The notes: generated from the letters alone by a model not told the origin. Shown: positions 17,316 through 26,398, counted from the first letter of the stretch. The stretch is 64,000 bases of DNA from Methylobacterium cerastii (GCF_022179125.1 NZ_BPQG01000029.1:34710-98709); one strand, 5' to 3'. Translations and numbers: made by a program.

Positions 17316-18740
17316 TCACCGTCCGTAGATGTCCTCGACGCGGATGATGTCGTCCTCGCCGGTGTAGGAGCCGACCTGGACCTCGATCAGCTCGAGGGGG
17401 ATCTTGCCGGGGTTGGCCAGCCGGTGCATCGAGCCGATCGGCAGGTACACCGCCTCGTTCTCGTGGACGAGGACCAGGCGCTCGCCCAGCGTCACCTCCG
17501 CCGTGCCCTTCACCACCACCCAGTGCTCGGCGCGGTGGTGGTGCTTCTGCAGCGACAGGCGTCCGCCCGGCGTCACCATGATGCGCTTGACCTGGAAGCG
17601 CTCGCCGATGTCGACGCGCTGGTACCAGCCCCAGGGCCGGTACATCCGCCGGTGCGCGTCGGCCTCCGGGTGGGCGCGGGCGCGCAGCACGCCCACCAGC
17701 TCCTTCACCCGGCCCGACTGCGCCTTCGACGCGACCAGCACCGCGTCGGGCGTCGCCACCACCACCACGCCGTCGAGGCCCACCACCGTGGTCAGGCCCT
17801 CGCCCTCGCTGTGCACCAGGCTGTTGGTGGTGCCCAGCACCTCGACCCGGCCGCGCAGCGCGTTGCCGGATTCGTCCTGCGGCAGCACCTGCCAGACCGC
17901 GTCCCAGGTGCCGACGTCCGACCACGGGAACGAGACCGGCAGCACGCCGGCCCGCGTCGTACGCTCCATCACCGCGTAGTCGATCGAGATCTTGGGCGCC
18001 TGCCCGAACGCCGTCGCGTCGAGCCGCACGAAGTCGAGGTCGACGGCAGCCCCCTCCAGCGCCGCGCGGGCGGCGGAGAGCACCGCGGGCGCATGCGCCT
18101 CGAGCTCGGCCAGCATCAGGTCGGCGCGAAACAGGAAGTAGCCCGAGTTCCACAGGGCGCCGTCCGCGATCAGCGCGGCTGCGCCCTCCGCATCCGGCTT
18201 CTCGACGAAGCGCGCCACCGCGAAGGCGCCCTCGGCCTCCGGCAGCGCGGCCCCGCGGCGGATGTAGCCGTAATCGGTCGCCGGCCGCGTCGGCTCGACG
18301 CCGAGCGTCATCGTGTAGCCGGCCCGCGCGCCCACGGCCGCCGCGCGCACGGCGGCGGCGAAGGCGGGAACGTCGCCGATCACGTGGTCCGCGGCCATGA
18401 TCAGCACCACCGTCTCCGGGGCGACGTTGGCCGCGTGCAACGCCGCCACCGCGACGGCGGCGGCCGAGTCCCGTCCCTCCGGCTCCAGGATGATGTCGCC
18501 GGCGATGCCCGCCTGCGCCAACTGCTCGGCCACGATGAAGCGCGACTCGGCCGAGGCGATCACCGCCGGCCGGGCGAAGGTCGCGAGGTCGCTCACCCGC
18601 CGGGCGGTCGCCTGGAACGTCGACTCCGACGCGTCCACCAGCCGCGCGAACTGCTTGGGCATGCTCTCGCGCGACATCGGCCACAGCCGCGTGCCCGAGC
18701 CGCCGCACAGGATCACGGGGAGAATGCGGGCGGTGCTCAT
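17316..18740 (-). CDS. manC: Mannose-1-phosphate guanylyltransferase / mannose-6-phosphate isomerase
   Basis: This bifunctional enzyme makes GDP-mannose for exopolysaccharide and LPS synthesis. The N-terminal nucleotidyltransferase domain of the 474-residue protein opens with ILCGGSGTRLWPMSRE at about residues 10-25, and FVEKPDAEGA marks the sugar-binding region. The C-terminal ManC/PMI cupin has KRIMVTPGGRLSLQKHHHRAEHW and EVTLGERLVLVHENEAVYLP. The start is ATG 18738-18740, which gives the standard family N-terminus; upstream in-frame sequence is not typical. The neighbouring phosphodiesterase gene is 82 bp upstream on the same strand. Confidence 0.95.
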   Translation of the reverse strand: MSTARILPVILCGGSGTRLWPMSRESMPKQFARLVDASESTFQATARRVSDLATFARPAVIASAESRFIVAEQLAQAGIAGDIILEPEGRDSAAAVAVAALHAANVAPETVVLIMAADHVIGDVPAFAAAVRAAAVGARAGYTMTLGVEPTRPATDYGYIRRGAALPEAEGAFAVARFVEKPDAEGAAALIADGALWNSGYFLFRADLMLAELEAHAPAVLSAARAALEGAAVDLDFVRLDATAFGQAPKISIDYAVMERTTRAGVLPVSFPWSDVGTWDAVWQVLPQDESGNALRGRVEVLGTTNSLVHSEGEGLTTVVGLDGVVVVATPDAVLVASKAQSGRVKELVGVLRARAHPEADAHRRMYRPWGWYQRVDIGERFQVKRIMVTPGGRLSLQKHHHRAEHWVVVKGTAEVTLGERLVLVHENEAVYLPIGSMHRLANPGKIPLELIEVQVGSYTGEDDIIRVEDIYGR

Positions 18741-18822
18741 CTGACGACTCCTGTTCCCGGTGCCGCCGGGCGGCGACCCGACCGACGTTCTTCGCGCCGG
18801 TCGCGTGACCCGGGCGGTGCCC

Positions 18823-20634
18823 TCACTCCAACCCGAAGGTCCGCCCCGGGAACCCGGCCGCATCGAAGTAGCGCTGGTCCCCGACCTGCTGGAAGCGCAG
18901 CACCGTGGTCAAGCCCGACGGCGACGGTTCCGAGCGCAACGTGCCGGCCTGGGCCTGCGGCACGGGGGCGTCGCTCGTTCCCTCCCGCATCGCCTCCCGC
19001 ATCGGGCGGCCGATCAGGCGGCCCTTGGCGGGGATCTGGAGCTTGAGCAGGGCGGCGAGAGTCTGCCCGACGTCGGCGTTGCTCACCGGCAGCGCATCGA
19101 CGAAGCCGGCCTTGAAGCTCGGGCCGATGGCGGCCATGAAGTTGTGGGTGTCGGCCCGGCTGAAGCTGCCGTGCATGCCCTGGCCCTGCTGCAGCGCCGT
19201 GTCGGCGACCTCGACGACGCAGGTCTCCGGGTTGGCGCAGCCGGTGCTGTACGAGCGGAAGTTGACGACGATCGCCGGCGTCGGGGTCGCAGCCTCGCCC
19301 TTCAGGTTCACAGCCGAGAGCGGCAGCGTGCCGGGAAAGCTGCCGAGCGCGTCGTCGACGAACAGGCCGCTGACGTAGTCCTGCTCCAGGAGCGCCGCGA
19401 CCGTGCGGGCGGCGAGCGCCTTGTCGCCCTTCGGCAGGTAGACGAGGTCCGAGCCGCCGTTGACCGCGACCACGAGGTCCGGCGCCTTCGGGTCCGGGCC
19501 GAGCAGCGCGTTGCCGAGCTTCGGCCGCTGGCCGGCGAGCACCGGTGCGGCGCTCGCGTCGGGCTCGTGCAGCGGCAGGCCGAGGGCCGCGGCGAGGTCG
19601 AGCGCCAGGAAGCCCGGCGGCAGCTGCCCGGCGGGCACGCCCGGCAGGGCGGTCTTCGCGGACGGGCTCGTCGCGCTCTCCTTCGAGATGGTCGAGAAGC
19701 CGTGGTCGGCCGCGACCACGATGTCGGTCGTGTCGGAAAGGCCGAGCTCGTCGAGCGCCCGGCGCAGCGTCGCGAGGTTGTCGTCTGCGTTGCGGATGCC
19801 GGCGAGCGAGGTCGGCCCGTTGATGCCGGGCACGAGCTTGCCGAGGCTGTCGCCGTGGTTGTGCTGGGCGCCGTCCGGGTCGCGCGACCAGAACACCAGC
19901 ACGAACGGTTTCTCGCGGGCCTTGAACAGCGGCAGCACGACCTTCGTGGCGACCTCGGCGAAGTAGGCCTGCTGGGCGACGTTGGCCACGAGCGTGCCTG
20001 GCGTCGTCGCGTCGCCCGCCTTGCCGTTCTCCCCGCGCGAGGGGGCGGCGAGCGGCAGGTTACGGCCGGCCATCAGCCCCTGCATCTCGGCGCTGAACGG
20101 GATGCCGCGCGCCGAGCCGGTCTCGTCATCGACGACGATCGTCGGGCCGCCGGTGCGGTCGGTGTGGTCGAAGATCAAGGTCGGCCCGACCTTGCCGATC
20201 GCCGCGGTGCTGATCCCGGCCTTGGCGGCGGCGCGCAGCACCGTCTCCTCGTTCATCCAGTCGCCGTTGAAGACGGTGTTCATCTCGCCGAGCACGGCGT
20301 CGTTCTCGATGAACGGCGTCACCGTTCCCGCCTGCGCGGCGATCGGCTTGGCGAGGTAGATCGTGTTCGAGAAGTCGCCGGTGTCGCCGAGCTGGTGCCC
20401 GGTCGCCATGCCCGAGGCGTTGGCGGTGGTGAAGGTCGGGAACAGCGAATGGCTGTTGGCGAGGTTCACGCCCTGGTCGCGCAGGGCCGCCAGGGCCGGC
20501 GTGTTCTCCGGCGTGACCATGCCGGCGCGCAAGCCGTCGGGAACGAACAGGATCACGTTGCGGGGCCGGTCGGCCGCCGCGGCGGCGGTGCCGAGGAGGC
20601 CGGCGACGATGACGCCGTTGAGGATCGCGCGCAT
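18823..20634 (-). CDS. Exported alkaline-phosphatase-superfamily phosphodiesterase
   Basis: The 603-residue protein has a signal peptide (MRAILNGVIVAGLLGTAAAA). It shows the metal-binding pattern of type I phosphodiesterases and nucleotide pyrophosphatases: Asp in ILFVPDGLR, a nucleophile Thr in FPTFTTANAS, Asp/His in SRDPDGAQHNHGD, Asp-His in VAADHGFS and a late His in RADTHNFM. It should hydrolyse phosphodiesters or phosphonates in the periplasm using two zinc ions. The substrate cannot be read from sequence. The start is ATG 20632-20634. It precedes manC but has no obvious link to sugar nucleotides. Confidence 0.87.
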   Translation of the reverse strand: MRAILNGVIVAGLLGTAAAAADRPRNVILFVPDGLRAGMVTPENTPALAALRDQGVNLANSHSLFPTFTTANASGMATGHQLGDTGDFSNTIYLAKPIAAQAGTVTPFIENDAVLGEMNTVFNGDWMNEETVLRAAAKAGISTAAIGKVGPTLIFDHTDRTGGPTIVVDDETGSARGIPFSAEMQGLMAGRNLPLAAPSRGENGKAGDATTPGTLVANVAQQAYFAEVATKVVLPLFKAREKPFVLVFWSRDPDGAQHNHGDSLGKLVPGINGPTSLAGIRNADDNLATLRRALDELGLSDTTDIVVAADHGFSTISKESATSPSAKTALPGVPAGQLPPGFLALDLAAALGLPLHEPDASAAPVLAGQRPKLGNALLGPDPKAPDLVVAVNGGSDLVYLPKGDKALAARTVAALLEQDYVSGLFVDDALGSFPGTLPLSAVNLKGEAATPTPAIVVNFRSYSTGCANPETCVVEVADTALQQGQGMHGSFSRADTHNFMAAIGPSFKAGFVDALPVSNADVGQTLAALLKLQIPAKGRLIGRPMREAMREGTSDAPVPQAQAGTLRSEPSPSGLTTVLRFQQVGDQRYFDAAGFPGRTFGLE

Positions 20635-20787
20635 CGCCGTCGTCTCCTGAAGGGCCGGCCGACTTCCGGCGCGGTGCCGCTTCTCCTCACGTCCGCATGA
20701 CGCCCGTGTGACGGCGCAGGCCGGCGGGACAGGCGGGCGAGACAAGTTGGGCGGGCCGGAACGCCTGGCCCGCCCGCGATGGGGCGC

Positions 20788-21459
20788 TTACATCGGCGGG
20801 GTCAACCCGTCCTTGCCGACGGCGACCCGGCGGGCGCTCAAGGCGGTGCCGTCGCGGGCGGCCGTGACGAAGGCCTTGGCGCCGGGCTTGAGCACCATCT
20901 TGTCGGCGGGCTCGAAGGTCACGACTGGGGTTTCCGGCAGCACGACCACCGTCTGCGCGCCGTCCTTGTAGGTCACGGTGAGGGTGCGCGCGCCGGACGC
21001 CGTCGCGCTGCCCGACACGGTGCCGTTGGTCATCGCGCTCTTCACGCGCGGGGCGGGAGCGTCGGCCTTGACCGTCCCGTTCGTCATGGCGCTCTTCACC
21101 CGCGTCCCGCCGGCGGTGGCATCGGGGATCGTGTCCCAGCCGTAATGGCCCTCGCCGGTGCCGCGCATGGCTTCGGGGAACAGCAGGACCTCGATCGCGG
21201 TGCGCGGGTTCTCGCCCTTGGTGGCGGTGCCGACGAAGGTGCCCTCCTTCACGTCGTCGAGGCTGGCCTTCACCACCGAGACGAACTTCGTGTCGTCGCC
21301 GAGCGCGATCGTCTCCGACACGCCGTCGATGGTCTTCAGGGTGATCGCGCCCGGCGCGACCGCCTCGATCGTGCCGCGCAGGCGCTCGACGACCGGGGCG
21401 GCCTGGGCGCCGCCGACCGAGAGGAGGCCGGCGAGGGCGAGAAGCGGGAGGCGTGTCAT
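20788..21459 (-). CDS. Exported protein with duplicated RVKSAMTNGTV segment
   Basis: This 223-residue protein has a signal peptide (MTRLPLLALAGLLSVGGAQA). Two beta-rich domains resemble OB-like DUF5666-type modules: residues 22-95 (LRGTIEAVAPGAITLKTIDG) and about 152-220 (LTVTYKDGAQTVVVLP). Between them the 11-residue sequence RVKSAMTNGTV occurs twice, at 120-130 and 138-148. The ATG 21457-21459 gives the signal peptide. It is transcribed away from larC, sharing a 223-bp divergent region. The role is unknown; metal or ligand binding is possible but unsupported. Confidence 0.7.
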   Translation of the reverse strand: MTRLPLLALAGLLSVGGAQAAPVVERLRGTIEAVAPGAITLKTIDGVSETIALGDDTKFVSVVKASLDDVKEGTFVGTATKGENPRTAIEVLLFPEAMRGTGEGHYGWDTIPDATAGGTRVKSAMTNGTVKADAPAPRVKSAMTNGTVSGSATASGARTLTVTYKDGAQTVVVLPETPVVTFEPADKMVLKPGAKAFVTAARDGTALSARRVAVGKDGLTPPM

Positions 21460-21682
21460 GAGGGGCCTGTCGTTTAGGAGGGCCTGACGGTCCGGCACGA
21501 TCGTGCGGGAGCCTGCGGCCGTGGCGCGTCCGCTACCATGCCGGCGCCGGGCCCGGCACCCGCCGGCCGGCGCGGCCATCCGCCTCGCCGGGGCTCGCCC
21601 GCGGGACCTTGCCGGGAAACCTTTCCGGCCGATCTGGTGTTCGAACCGACGGGCCTCTCGCCCGCTCCACCACCGGACAGGC

Positions 21683-23032
21683 ATGCAGATCCACCTCGAC
21701 GCGGTCGGCGGCATGGCCGGCGACATGTTCGTCGCCGCCCTCCTCGACGCCTTCCCCGAGCACGCCGAGGGCGTGTCGGCAAGCGTGCGCGCCGCGAGCC
21801 GGGCGGGCGTCGCCTGCCGCGTGCTGCCCCACAACGACGGCATCCTCCAGGGCAGCCGCTTCCTGGTCTTCGGACCCGGCGCGCCCGACCCCACGCCGCA
21901 GGCCGCGCTCGCTGCGACGCACCGGCACGAGCACGGCGACCACGAGCACGGCGACCACGATCACGACCATCACGATCACGCGCATCCCGATGCGCACGGT
22001 CCGTCCCACACCCACGACCACGCAGGCGACCACGATCACCGGCCGTGGTCCGAGATCCGCGCATCGCTCGAACGGGCCGACCTCGACGCGGCGGTGCGCG
22101 GGCATGCGCTCGCGATCTTCGGCCACCTCGCCGAGGCCGAGGCGCGCGTGCACGGCATCCCGGTGGAGCGGGTCGCGTTCCACGAGGTCGGCGCCTGGGA
22201 TTCGATCGCCGACATCGCCGCCGCGGCCCACCTCGTCGCCGCGCTCGGCGCCACCCGCTGGAGCGTGGGCGCCCTCCCCCTCGGCTCCGGGATGGTGCGC
22301 ACGCAGCACGGCCTGCTGCCGGTGCCGGCCCCGGCGACCGCGCTACTGCTCGAAGGCTTCGCGACCCGCGACGACGGCGTGCCGGGCGAGCGGGTGACGC
22401 CGACGGGCGCCGCGATCCTGCGCCATCTCTGCGGCGGCGCCGAACCGGCGCCGACCGGCCCCCGGCGGCTCGGGCGCTCCGGCGTCGGATTCGGCACCAA
22501 GCGCCTGCCCGGCCTGAGCAACTGCGTCCGCGCCCTCGCCTTCGACGAGACGGCGCCAGTGGCGTCCCCGGAGGCGCATCCGGACCACCGCACCATCGCG
22601 GTGATCGCGTTCGAGGTCGACGACCAGTCCGGGGAGGACCTCGCCATGGGGCTCGATCGGCTACGGATGCGCGATGACGTGCTCGACGTCGTGCAGATGC
22701 CGGTCTTCGGCAAGAAGGGCCGGATGATGGCGCATGTCCGCCTGCTCGCCCGCGCCGACGCCCTCGATGCGGTGGCGGCGGCCTGCTTTTCCGAGACCGC
22801 CACGATCGGCCTGCGCCACGCGCTCGTCGACGGCCGCGCCCTGCCCCGCCGGGCCGCCACCGTCGCGGTCGCCGGCCGCGACGTGCGGGTCAAGCTCGCC
22901 GAGCGCCCGGGCGGCCGCACCGCCAAGGCCGAGGCCGACGACGCCCGCGCGGAGGGCGGCCACGCCGCCCGGACCGCCCTGCGCCGCGAGGCCGAGCGGC
23001 TCGCCCTCGACACCCCGGAGCCGAAATCGTGA
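21683..23032 (+). CDS. larC: Nickel-pincer cofactor biosynthesis protein LarC, His-rich
   Basis: LarC inserts nickel into the pyridinium bis-thiocarboxylate precursor in the last step of nickel-pincer nucleotide synthesis. The 449-residue protein starts LDAVGGMAGDMFVAALLDA, the LarC hallmark, and has VAFHEVGAWDSIADI and GSGMVRTQHGLLPVP. Residues about 72-118 form an exceptional His/Asp-rich insert (for example HEHGDHEHGDHDHDHHDH), probably a nickel store. In Lactobacillus plantarum larC is split by a programmed frameshift, but here it is a single frame. The ATG at 21683 begins the conserved N-terminus. The stop overlaps larE (GTGA). Confidence 0.94.
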   Translation: MQIHLDAVGGMAGDMFVAALLDAFPEHAEGVSASVRAASRAGVACRVLPHNDGILQGSRFLVFGPGAPDPTPQAALAATHRHEHGDHEHGDHDHDHHDHAHPDAHGPSHTHDHAGDHDHRPWSEIRASLERADLDAAVRGHALAIFGHLAEAEARVHGIPVERVAFHEVGAWDSIADIAAAAHLVAALGATRWSVGALPLGSGMVRTQHGLLPVPAPATALLLEGFATRDDGVPGERVTPTGAAILRHLCGGAEPAPTGPRRLGRSGVGFGTKRLPGLSNCVRALAFDETAPVASPEAHPDHRTIAVIAFEVDDQSGEDLAMGLDRLRMRDDVLDVVQMPVFGKKGRMMAHVRLLARADALDAVAAACFSETATIGLRHALVDGRALPRRAATVAVAGRDVRVKLAERPGGRTAKAEADDARAEGGHAARTALRREAERLALDTPEPKS

Positions 23033-23871
23033 GTTCGCCCCCCATCCGGCTCGAGGCCGTCCTCGTGGAGATCGGTTCCGTCGCCGTGGCGGTGAGCGGC
23101 GGCGTCGACAGCGTGACGCTGGCGGCGCTCGCCCACCGCGTCCTCGGCCCCGACGCCGCGCTGATGGTGCATGCCGCCTCTCCCGCCGTGCCGGCGGAGG
23201 CCACCGCCCGCGTCCGCGCCGAGGCGGCGCGCGCCGGCTGGAGCCTGCGGGTGATCGAGGCCGGCGAGTTCTCCGATCCCGCCTACCGCGCCAACCCGGT
23301 GAACCGCTGCTTCTTCTGCAAGACCAACCTCTACGGCGCGATTGCCCGCGTCACCGACCGGACGATGGCTTCGGGCGCCAACCTCGACGACCTCGGCGAG
23401 TACCGCCCCGGCCTCGACGCCGCGGCCGAGCACGGCGTCCGCCATCCCTACGTCGAGGCCGGCCTCGACAAGGCGGCGGTGCGGCGCCTGAGCCGCGACC
23501 TCGGCCTCGGCGCGGTGGCGGACTTGCCCTCCGCCCCCTGCCTGTCGAGCCGGGTTGAGACCGGCATCCGCATCGAGCCGGAGGTGCTGGCCTTCATCCA
23601 CGCGGTCGAGCGCCGCGTCGGCGCCGCGCTGGGAGCGGGGGGCGATGCGAAGCGCGCCGTGCGCTGCCGCGTGCGCGCCGCCGGGATCGTGGTCGAGCTC
23701 GACCCCACGAGCCTCGCCGCGCTCGACGGGCCCGGGCGGGGCGAGCTCGAAGGCTGGATCGCGGCGCAGGCGCCGGGACGCCTCGCTGCCGGCGCCGTCC
23801 GCTTCGAGCCCTATCGCACCGGCAGCGCCTTCCTCGTCGGCCGCGGGGTCGGGGCAGGAGCGTCGGCATGA
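23029..23871 (+). CDS. larE: ATP-dependent sulfurtransferase LarE
   Basis: LarE adenylates the cofactor carboxylates and donates sulfur to form thiocarboxylates. The 280-residue protein has the PP-loop SGGVDS at residues 23-28. Cysteines are at 94 and 97 (NRCFFCKTNLY) and at 171 (SAPCLSSR). Cys171 matches the position of the sulfur-donating cysteine. The presence of three conserved cysteines suggests a LarE that binds an Fe-S cluster rather than a purely sacrificial one, which is an inference from the pattern. The GTG start overlaps the larC stop, and the stop overlaps the larB ATG. Confidence 0.93.
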   Translation: MSSPPIRLEAVLVEIGSVAVAVSGGVDSVTLAALAHRVLGPDAALMVHAASPAVPAEATARVRAEAARAGWSLRVIEAGEFSDPAYRANPVNRCFFCKTNLYGAIARVTDRTMASGANLDDLGEYRPGLDAAAEHGVRHPYVEAGLDKAAVRRLSRDLGLGAVADLPSAPCLSSRVETGIRIEPEVLAFIHAVERRVGAALGAGGDAKRAVRCRVRAAGIVVELDPTSLAALDGPGRGELEGWIAAQAPGRLAAGAVRFEPYRTGSAFLVGRGVGAGASA

Positions 23872-24545
23872 GCGTGTCCGACGAGTTCACCCTGGACTTC
23901 GCCCGCGCCGACCGGATCGGCCTCGAGGAGGCGGTGTACTGCGCCGGCAAGTCGCCCGCGCAGGTCGACGCGATCCTCGATGCGGCGGCCGAGCGGGCGG
24001 CGCGCTTCCTCCTCACCCGCCTCGACCCGGACAAGCACGCCGCCCTGCGCGCCGTCCATCGGGAGGCGCTGGATTACTGCCCGGTCTCGCGCACGGCCGT
24101 CTTCGGCGTGGCGCGCGCGGTGGAAGGGCCGGCCCGCATCGCCGTGGTCGCCGCCGGCACCTCCGACGTGCCGGTCGCCCGCGAGGCGTTGCGGACGCTG
24201 GCCTACCAGGGCCGCGCCGCGACGCTCGTCGCCGACGTCGGCGTCGCCGGCCTGTGGCGGCTGACCCGCCGGCTGGAGGAGATCCGCGCCCATCCGGTGG
24301 TGATCTGCGTCGCCGGCATGGACGCGGCGCTGCCGAGCGTGCTCGGCGGCCTCGTCGCCGGCGCGGTGATCGGCGTGCCGACCTCGGTCGGCTACGGCGT
24401 CGCGGAGGGCGGCCGCACGGCCCTCGACGCGATGCTCGCGAGCTGCGCCCCCGGCCTCGCGGTCGTCAACATCGACAACGGCTACGGCGCGGCCTGCGCC
24501 GCCCTGCGCCTGCTCCACGCCGCCGAACGCCTCGCGGCCGCCTGA
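23868..24545 (+). CDS. larB: Nickel-pincer cofactor carboxylase/hydrolase LarB
   Basis: LarB carboxylates nicotinic acid adenine dinucleotide and cleaves its phosphoanhydride, the first step of the pathway. The 225-residue protein has an N-terminal region followed by a PurE-like domain with VAAGTSDVPVAREA, CVAGMDAALPSVLGGL, IGVPTSVGYG and a closing NIDNGYGAACAALRLL. All are typical. It overlaps larE by four bases (ATGA). With larC and larE it completes the cofactor pathway, but the lactate racemase larA is not in this window. Confidence 0.94.
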   Translation: MSVSDEFTLDFARADRIGLEEAVYCAGKSPAQVDAILDAAAERAARFLLTRLDPDKHAALRAVHREALDYCPVSRTAVFGVARAVEGPARIAVVAAGTSDVPVAREALRTLAYQGRAATLVADVGVAGLWRLTRRLEEIRAHPVVICVAGMDAALPSVLGGLVAGAVIGVPTSVGYGVAEGGRTALDAMLASCAPGLAVVNIDNGYGAACAALRLLHAAERLAAA

Positions 24546-24577
24546 ACCGACCCGTCGTCCGAACACAGGAGAATCCC

Positions 24578-25693
24578 ATGGAACGCCGCAGCTTCCTTCA
24601 GAGCGCCGTCGTCGGCGCGGGCCTCGCCGCAGCCGGCGGAGGCGCCGCCACCGCGGCCGTCGACCCGGCGGCCCTGCCCGGCAACCGGCCGTCCGATCCC
24701 GCGAGCCTCCCCCTCGTCACCGATCCGGGCGAGCGCCGCGGCGAGATGCTCTACCGGTCCTTCGGCCGGCATTCCGACAAGATCTCGGCCATCGGCATGG
24801 GCGGGTTCCACCTCGGCAAGAGCGCGGTGACGGACGACGAGGCGACGCGGCTGATCCACCAGGGGATCGAGCGCGGCATCACCTTCATGGACAATTGCTG
24901 GGACTACAACGAGGGCCGCTCCGAGCTGCGCATGGGCGCGGCGCTGCAGGACGGCAGCCGGCGCGACAAGGTGTTCCTGATGTCCAAGATGGACGGGCGC
25001 ACCAAGGAGGAGGCGACGAAGCAGATCGACGCCTCGCTGCACCGCCTGCGCACCGACCGGATCGACCTCGTCCAGCACCACGAGATCCTGCGCTACGACG
25101 ACCCCGACCGGGTCTTCGCCGAGGGCGGCGCGATGGAGGCCTTCGTCGAGGCCAAGAAGGCGGGCAAGCTGCGCTACATCGGCTTCACCGGCCACAAGGA
25201 CCCGCGCATCCACCTGCAGATGCTGGAGGTCGCCCACGAGCGCGGGTTCCAGTTCGATTCGGTGCAGATGCCGCTCAACGTCATGGACGCGCATTTCCGC
25301 TCGTTCGGCCACCTCGTGCTGCCCTACCTCGTCCAGAACGGCATCGCGGCGCTGGGCATGAAGACCTTCGGCGACGGCGTCATCCTGAAGAGCGACGCGC
25401 CGATCGAGCCGATCGAGTACTTGCATTTCGGCCTCAACCTGCCGGTCTCGGTGCTGATCACCGGCATCCAGAGCCAGCGCGACCTCGATCAGGCCTTCGA
25501 GGCGGTGAAGACGTTCCGGCCGATGGACAAGGCGGCGGTGGCCGAGTTGCTCGGGCGCAGCCGGCCCTACGCGCTGGAAGGCAAGTACGAGCTGTTCAAG
25601 ACCAGCGCGACCTTCGACGGCACCGCCAAGAACGCGGCGTGGCTCGGGGAGGACGTCCCGGGGGTGAAGACCCTCGCCCCGACGATGGAGTGA
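24578..25693 (+). CDS. Tat-exported aldo/keto reductase
   Basis: The 371-residue protein begins with a twin-arginine signal (MERRSFLQSAVVGAGLAAAG). The AKR barrel follows, with Asp and Tyr in FMDNCWDYNEGRSE, Lys in LMSKMDGR and His in LVQHHEIL. These are the expected Asp-Tyr-Lys-His tetrad. The C-terminal part resembles Tat-exported oxidoreductases of the same family rather than cytosolic sugar reductases. The start is ATG 24578. It lies 32 bp after larB and 82 bp before hupE. A physical link to the nickel cofactor is unproven, but the tandem arrangement suggests a shared pathway. Confidence 0.88.
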   Translation: MERRSFLQSAVVGAGLAAAGGGAATAAVDPAALPGNRPSDPASLPLVTDPGERRGEMLYRSFGRHSDKISAIGMGGFHLGKSAVTDDEATRLIHQGIERGITFMDNCWDYNEGRSELRMGAALQDGSRRDKVFLMSKMDGRTKEEATKQIDASLHRLRTDRIDLVQHHEILRYDDPDRVFAEGGAMEAFVEAKKAGKLRYIGFTGHKDPRIHLQMLEVAHERGFQFDSVQMPLNVMDAHFRSFGHLVLPYLVQNGIAALGMKTFGDGVILKSDAPIEPIEYLHFGLNLPVSVLITGIQSQRDLDQAFEAVKTFRPMDKAAVAELLGRSRPYALEGKYELFKTSATFDGTAKNAAWLGEDVPGVKTLAPTME

Positions 25694-25775
25694 TTTTTGC
25701 CAGGGTGTCGGTGACCGCTGGCGCCCGCCGCCTATCCCTTCGATGATCGATCCGACCCTACCGTCAGGACACACC

Positions 25776-26360
25776 ATGAAGCGCCTCGCCGCCCTCGCAC
25801 TTCCCGCCCTCGTCCTGCTGCCGCAGGCGGCATTCGCCCATCCCGGCCACGGCGAGGCCGCGGGCCTCGTCCACGGCTTCCTGCACCCGGTGAGCGGGGC
25901 CGACCACGTCCTCGCTATGGTCGCGGTCGGGCTGCTCGCGGGCCTGCGGGGCGGACGGGCCCTGTGGGCGCTGCCGGCCTCCTTCCTCGCGCTGATGGCG
26001 GTGGGCGCGGGGCTCGGCATGGCCGGGTTCGCGCTGCCGCTGGCCGAGGCCGGGATCGCCCTCTCGGTCGTCGCCTTCGGCCTCGCGGCGGTGTTCGGGC
26101 TTCGGCTGCCGCTCGCCGCGCTCGGTGCCCTCGTCGGCGGCTTCGCCGTCTTCCACGGTTACGCCCACGGCGCCGAGATGCCCGAGACCGCCTCCGGCCT
26201 CGTCTACGGACTCGGCTTCCTCGCCGGCACCGCCCTGCTCCACGCCGTCGGGCTCGGCCTCGGCCTGGTCGCGGCCGGAACCCGCCGTACGGTCATGGCT
26301 CCCATGCTCGGCGGCACGGTCGCCGTCCTCGGCGTCGCGCTGATCGCGAGCCATTTCTAA
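25776..26360 (+). CDS. hupE: HupE/UreJ-type nickel permease
   Basis: HupE/UreJ proteins are small membrane transporters for nickel (sometimes cobalt). The 194-residue protein has a cleavable signal ending AFAHPGHG, where the new N-terminal histidines likely bind metal. HGFLHPVSGADHVLAMVAVG is the family signature, and FHGYAHGAEMP is a later conserved histidine block. About six hydrophobic helices are visible. The start is ATG 25776. Its position after larCEB, with no hydrogenase or urease genes nearby, suggests it feeds nickel to the pincer cofactor. Confidence 0.93.
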   Translation: MKRLAALALPALVLLPQAAFAHPGHGEAAGLVHGFLHPVSGADHVLAMVAVGLLAGLRGGRALWALPASFLALMAVGAGLGMAGFALPLAEAGIALSVVAFGLAAVFGLRLPLAALGALVGGFAVFHGYAHGAEMPETASGLVYGLGFLAGTALLHAVGLGLGLVAAGTRRTVMAPMLGGTVAVLGVALIASHF

Positions 26361-26368
26361 GTCGAGAC

Positions 26369-26398
26369 CTCCGGCGGGCCAGGAACCCGCCGGAGTTT
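26369..26398 (+). terminator. Likely terminator after hupE
   Basis: A perfect 10-bp stem (CTCCGGCGGG paired with CCCGCCGGAG) with a short loop lies 8 bp after the hupE stop and is followed by TTT. The U-run is short, so efficiency is uncertain. Confidence 0.5.

Noticed and set aside
20749-20775. 9-bp GC hairpin just after the exported repeat protein
   Set aside because: No U-run on either strand; it could be a terminator or chance GC-rich pairing.
21630-21682. tRNA-like patch (GGTTCGAA T-loop and CCACCA on opposite strands) before larC
   Set aside because: Neither strand folds into a cloverleaf; the anticodon arm has a 5-base loop and no acceptor pairing exists.
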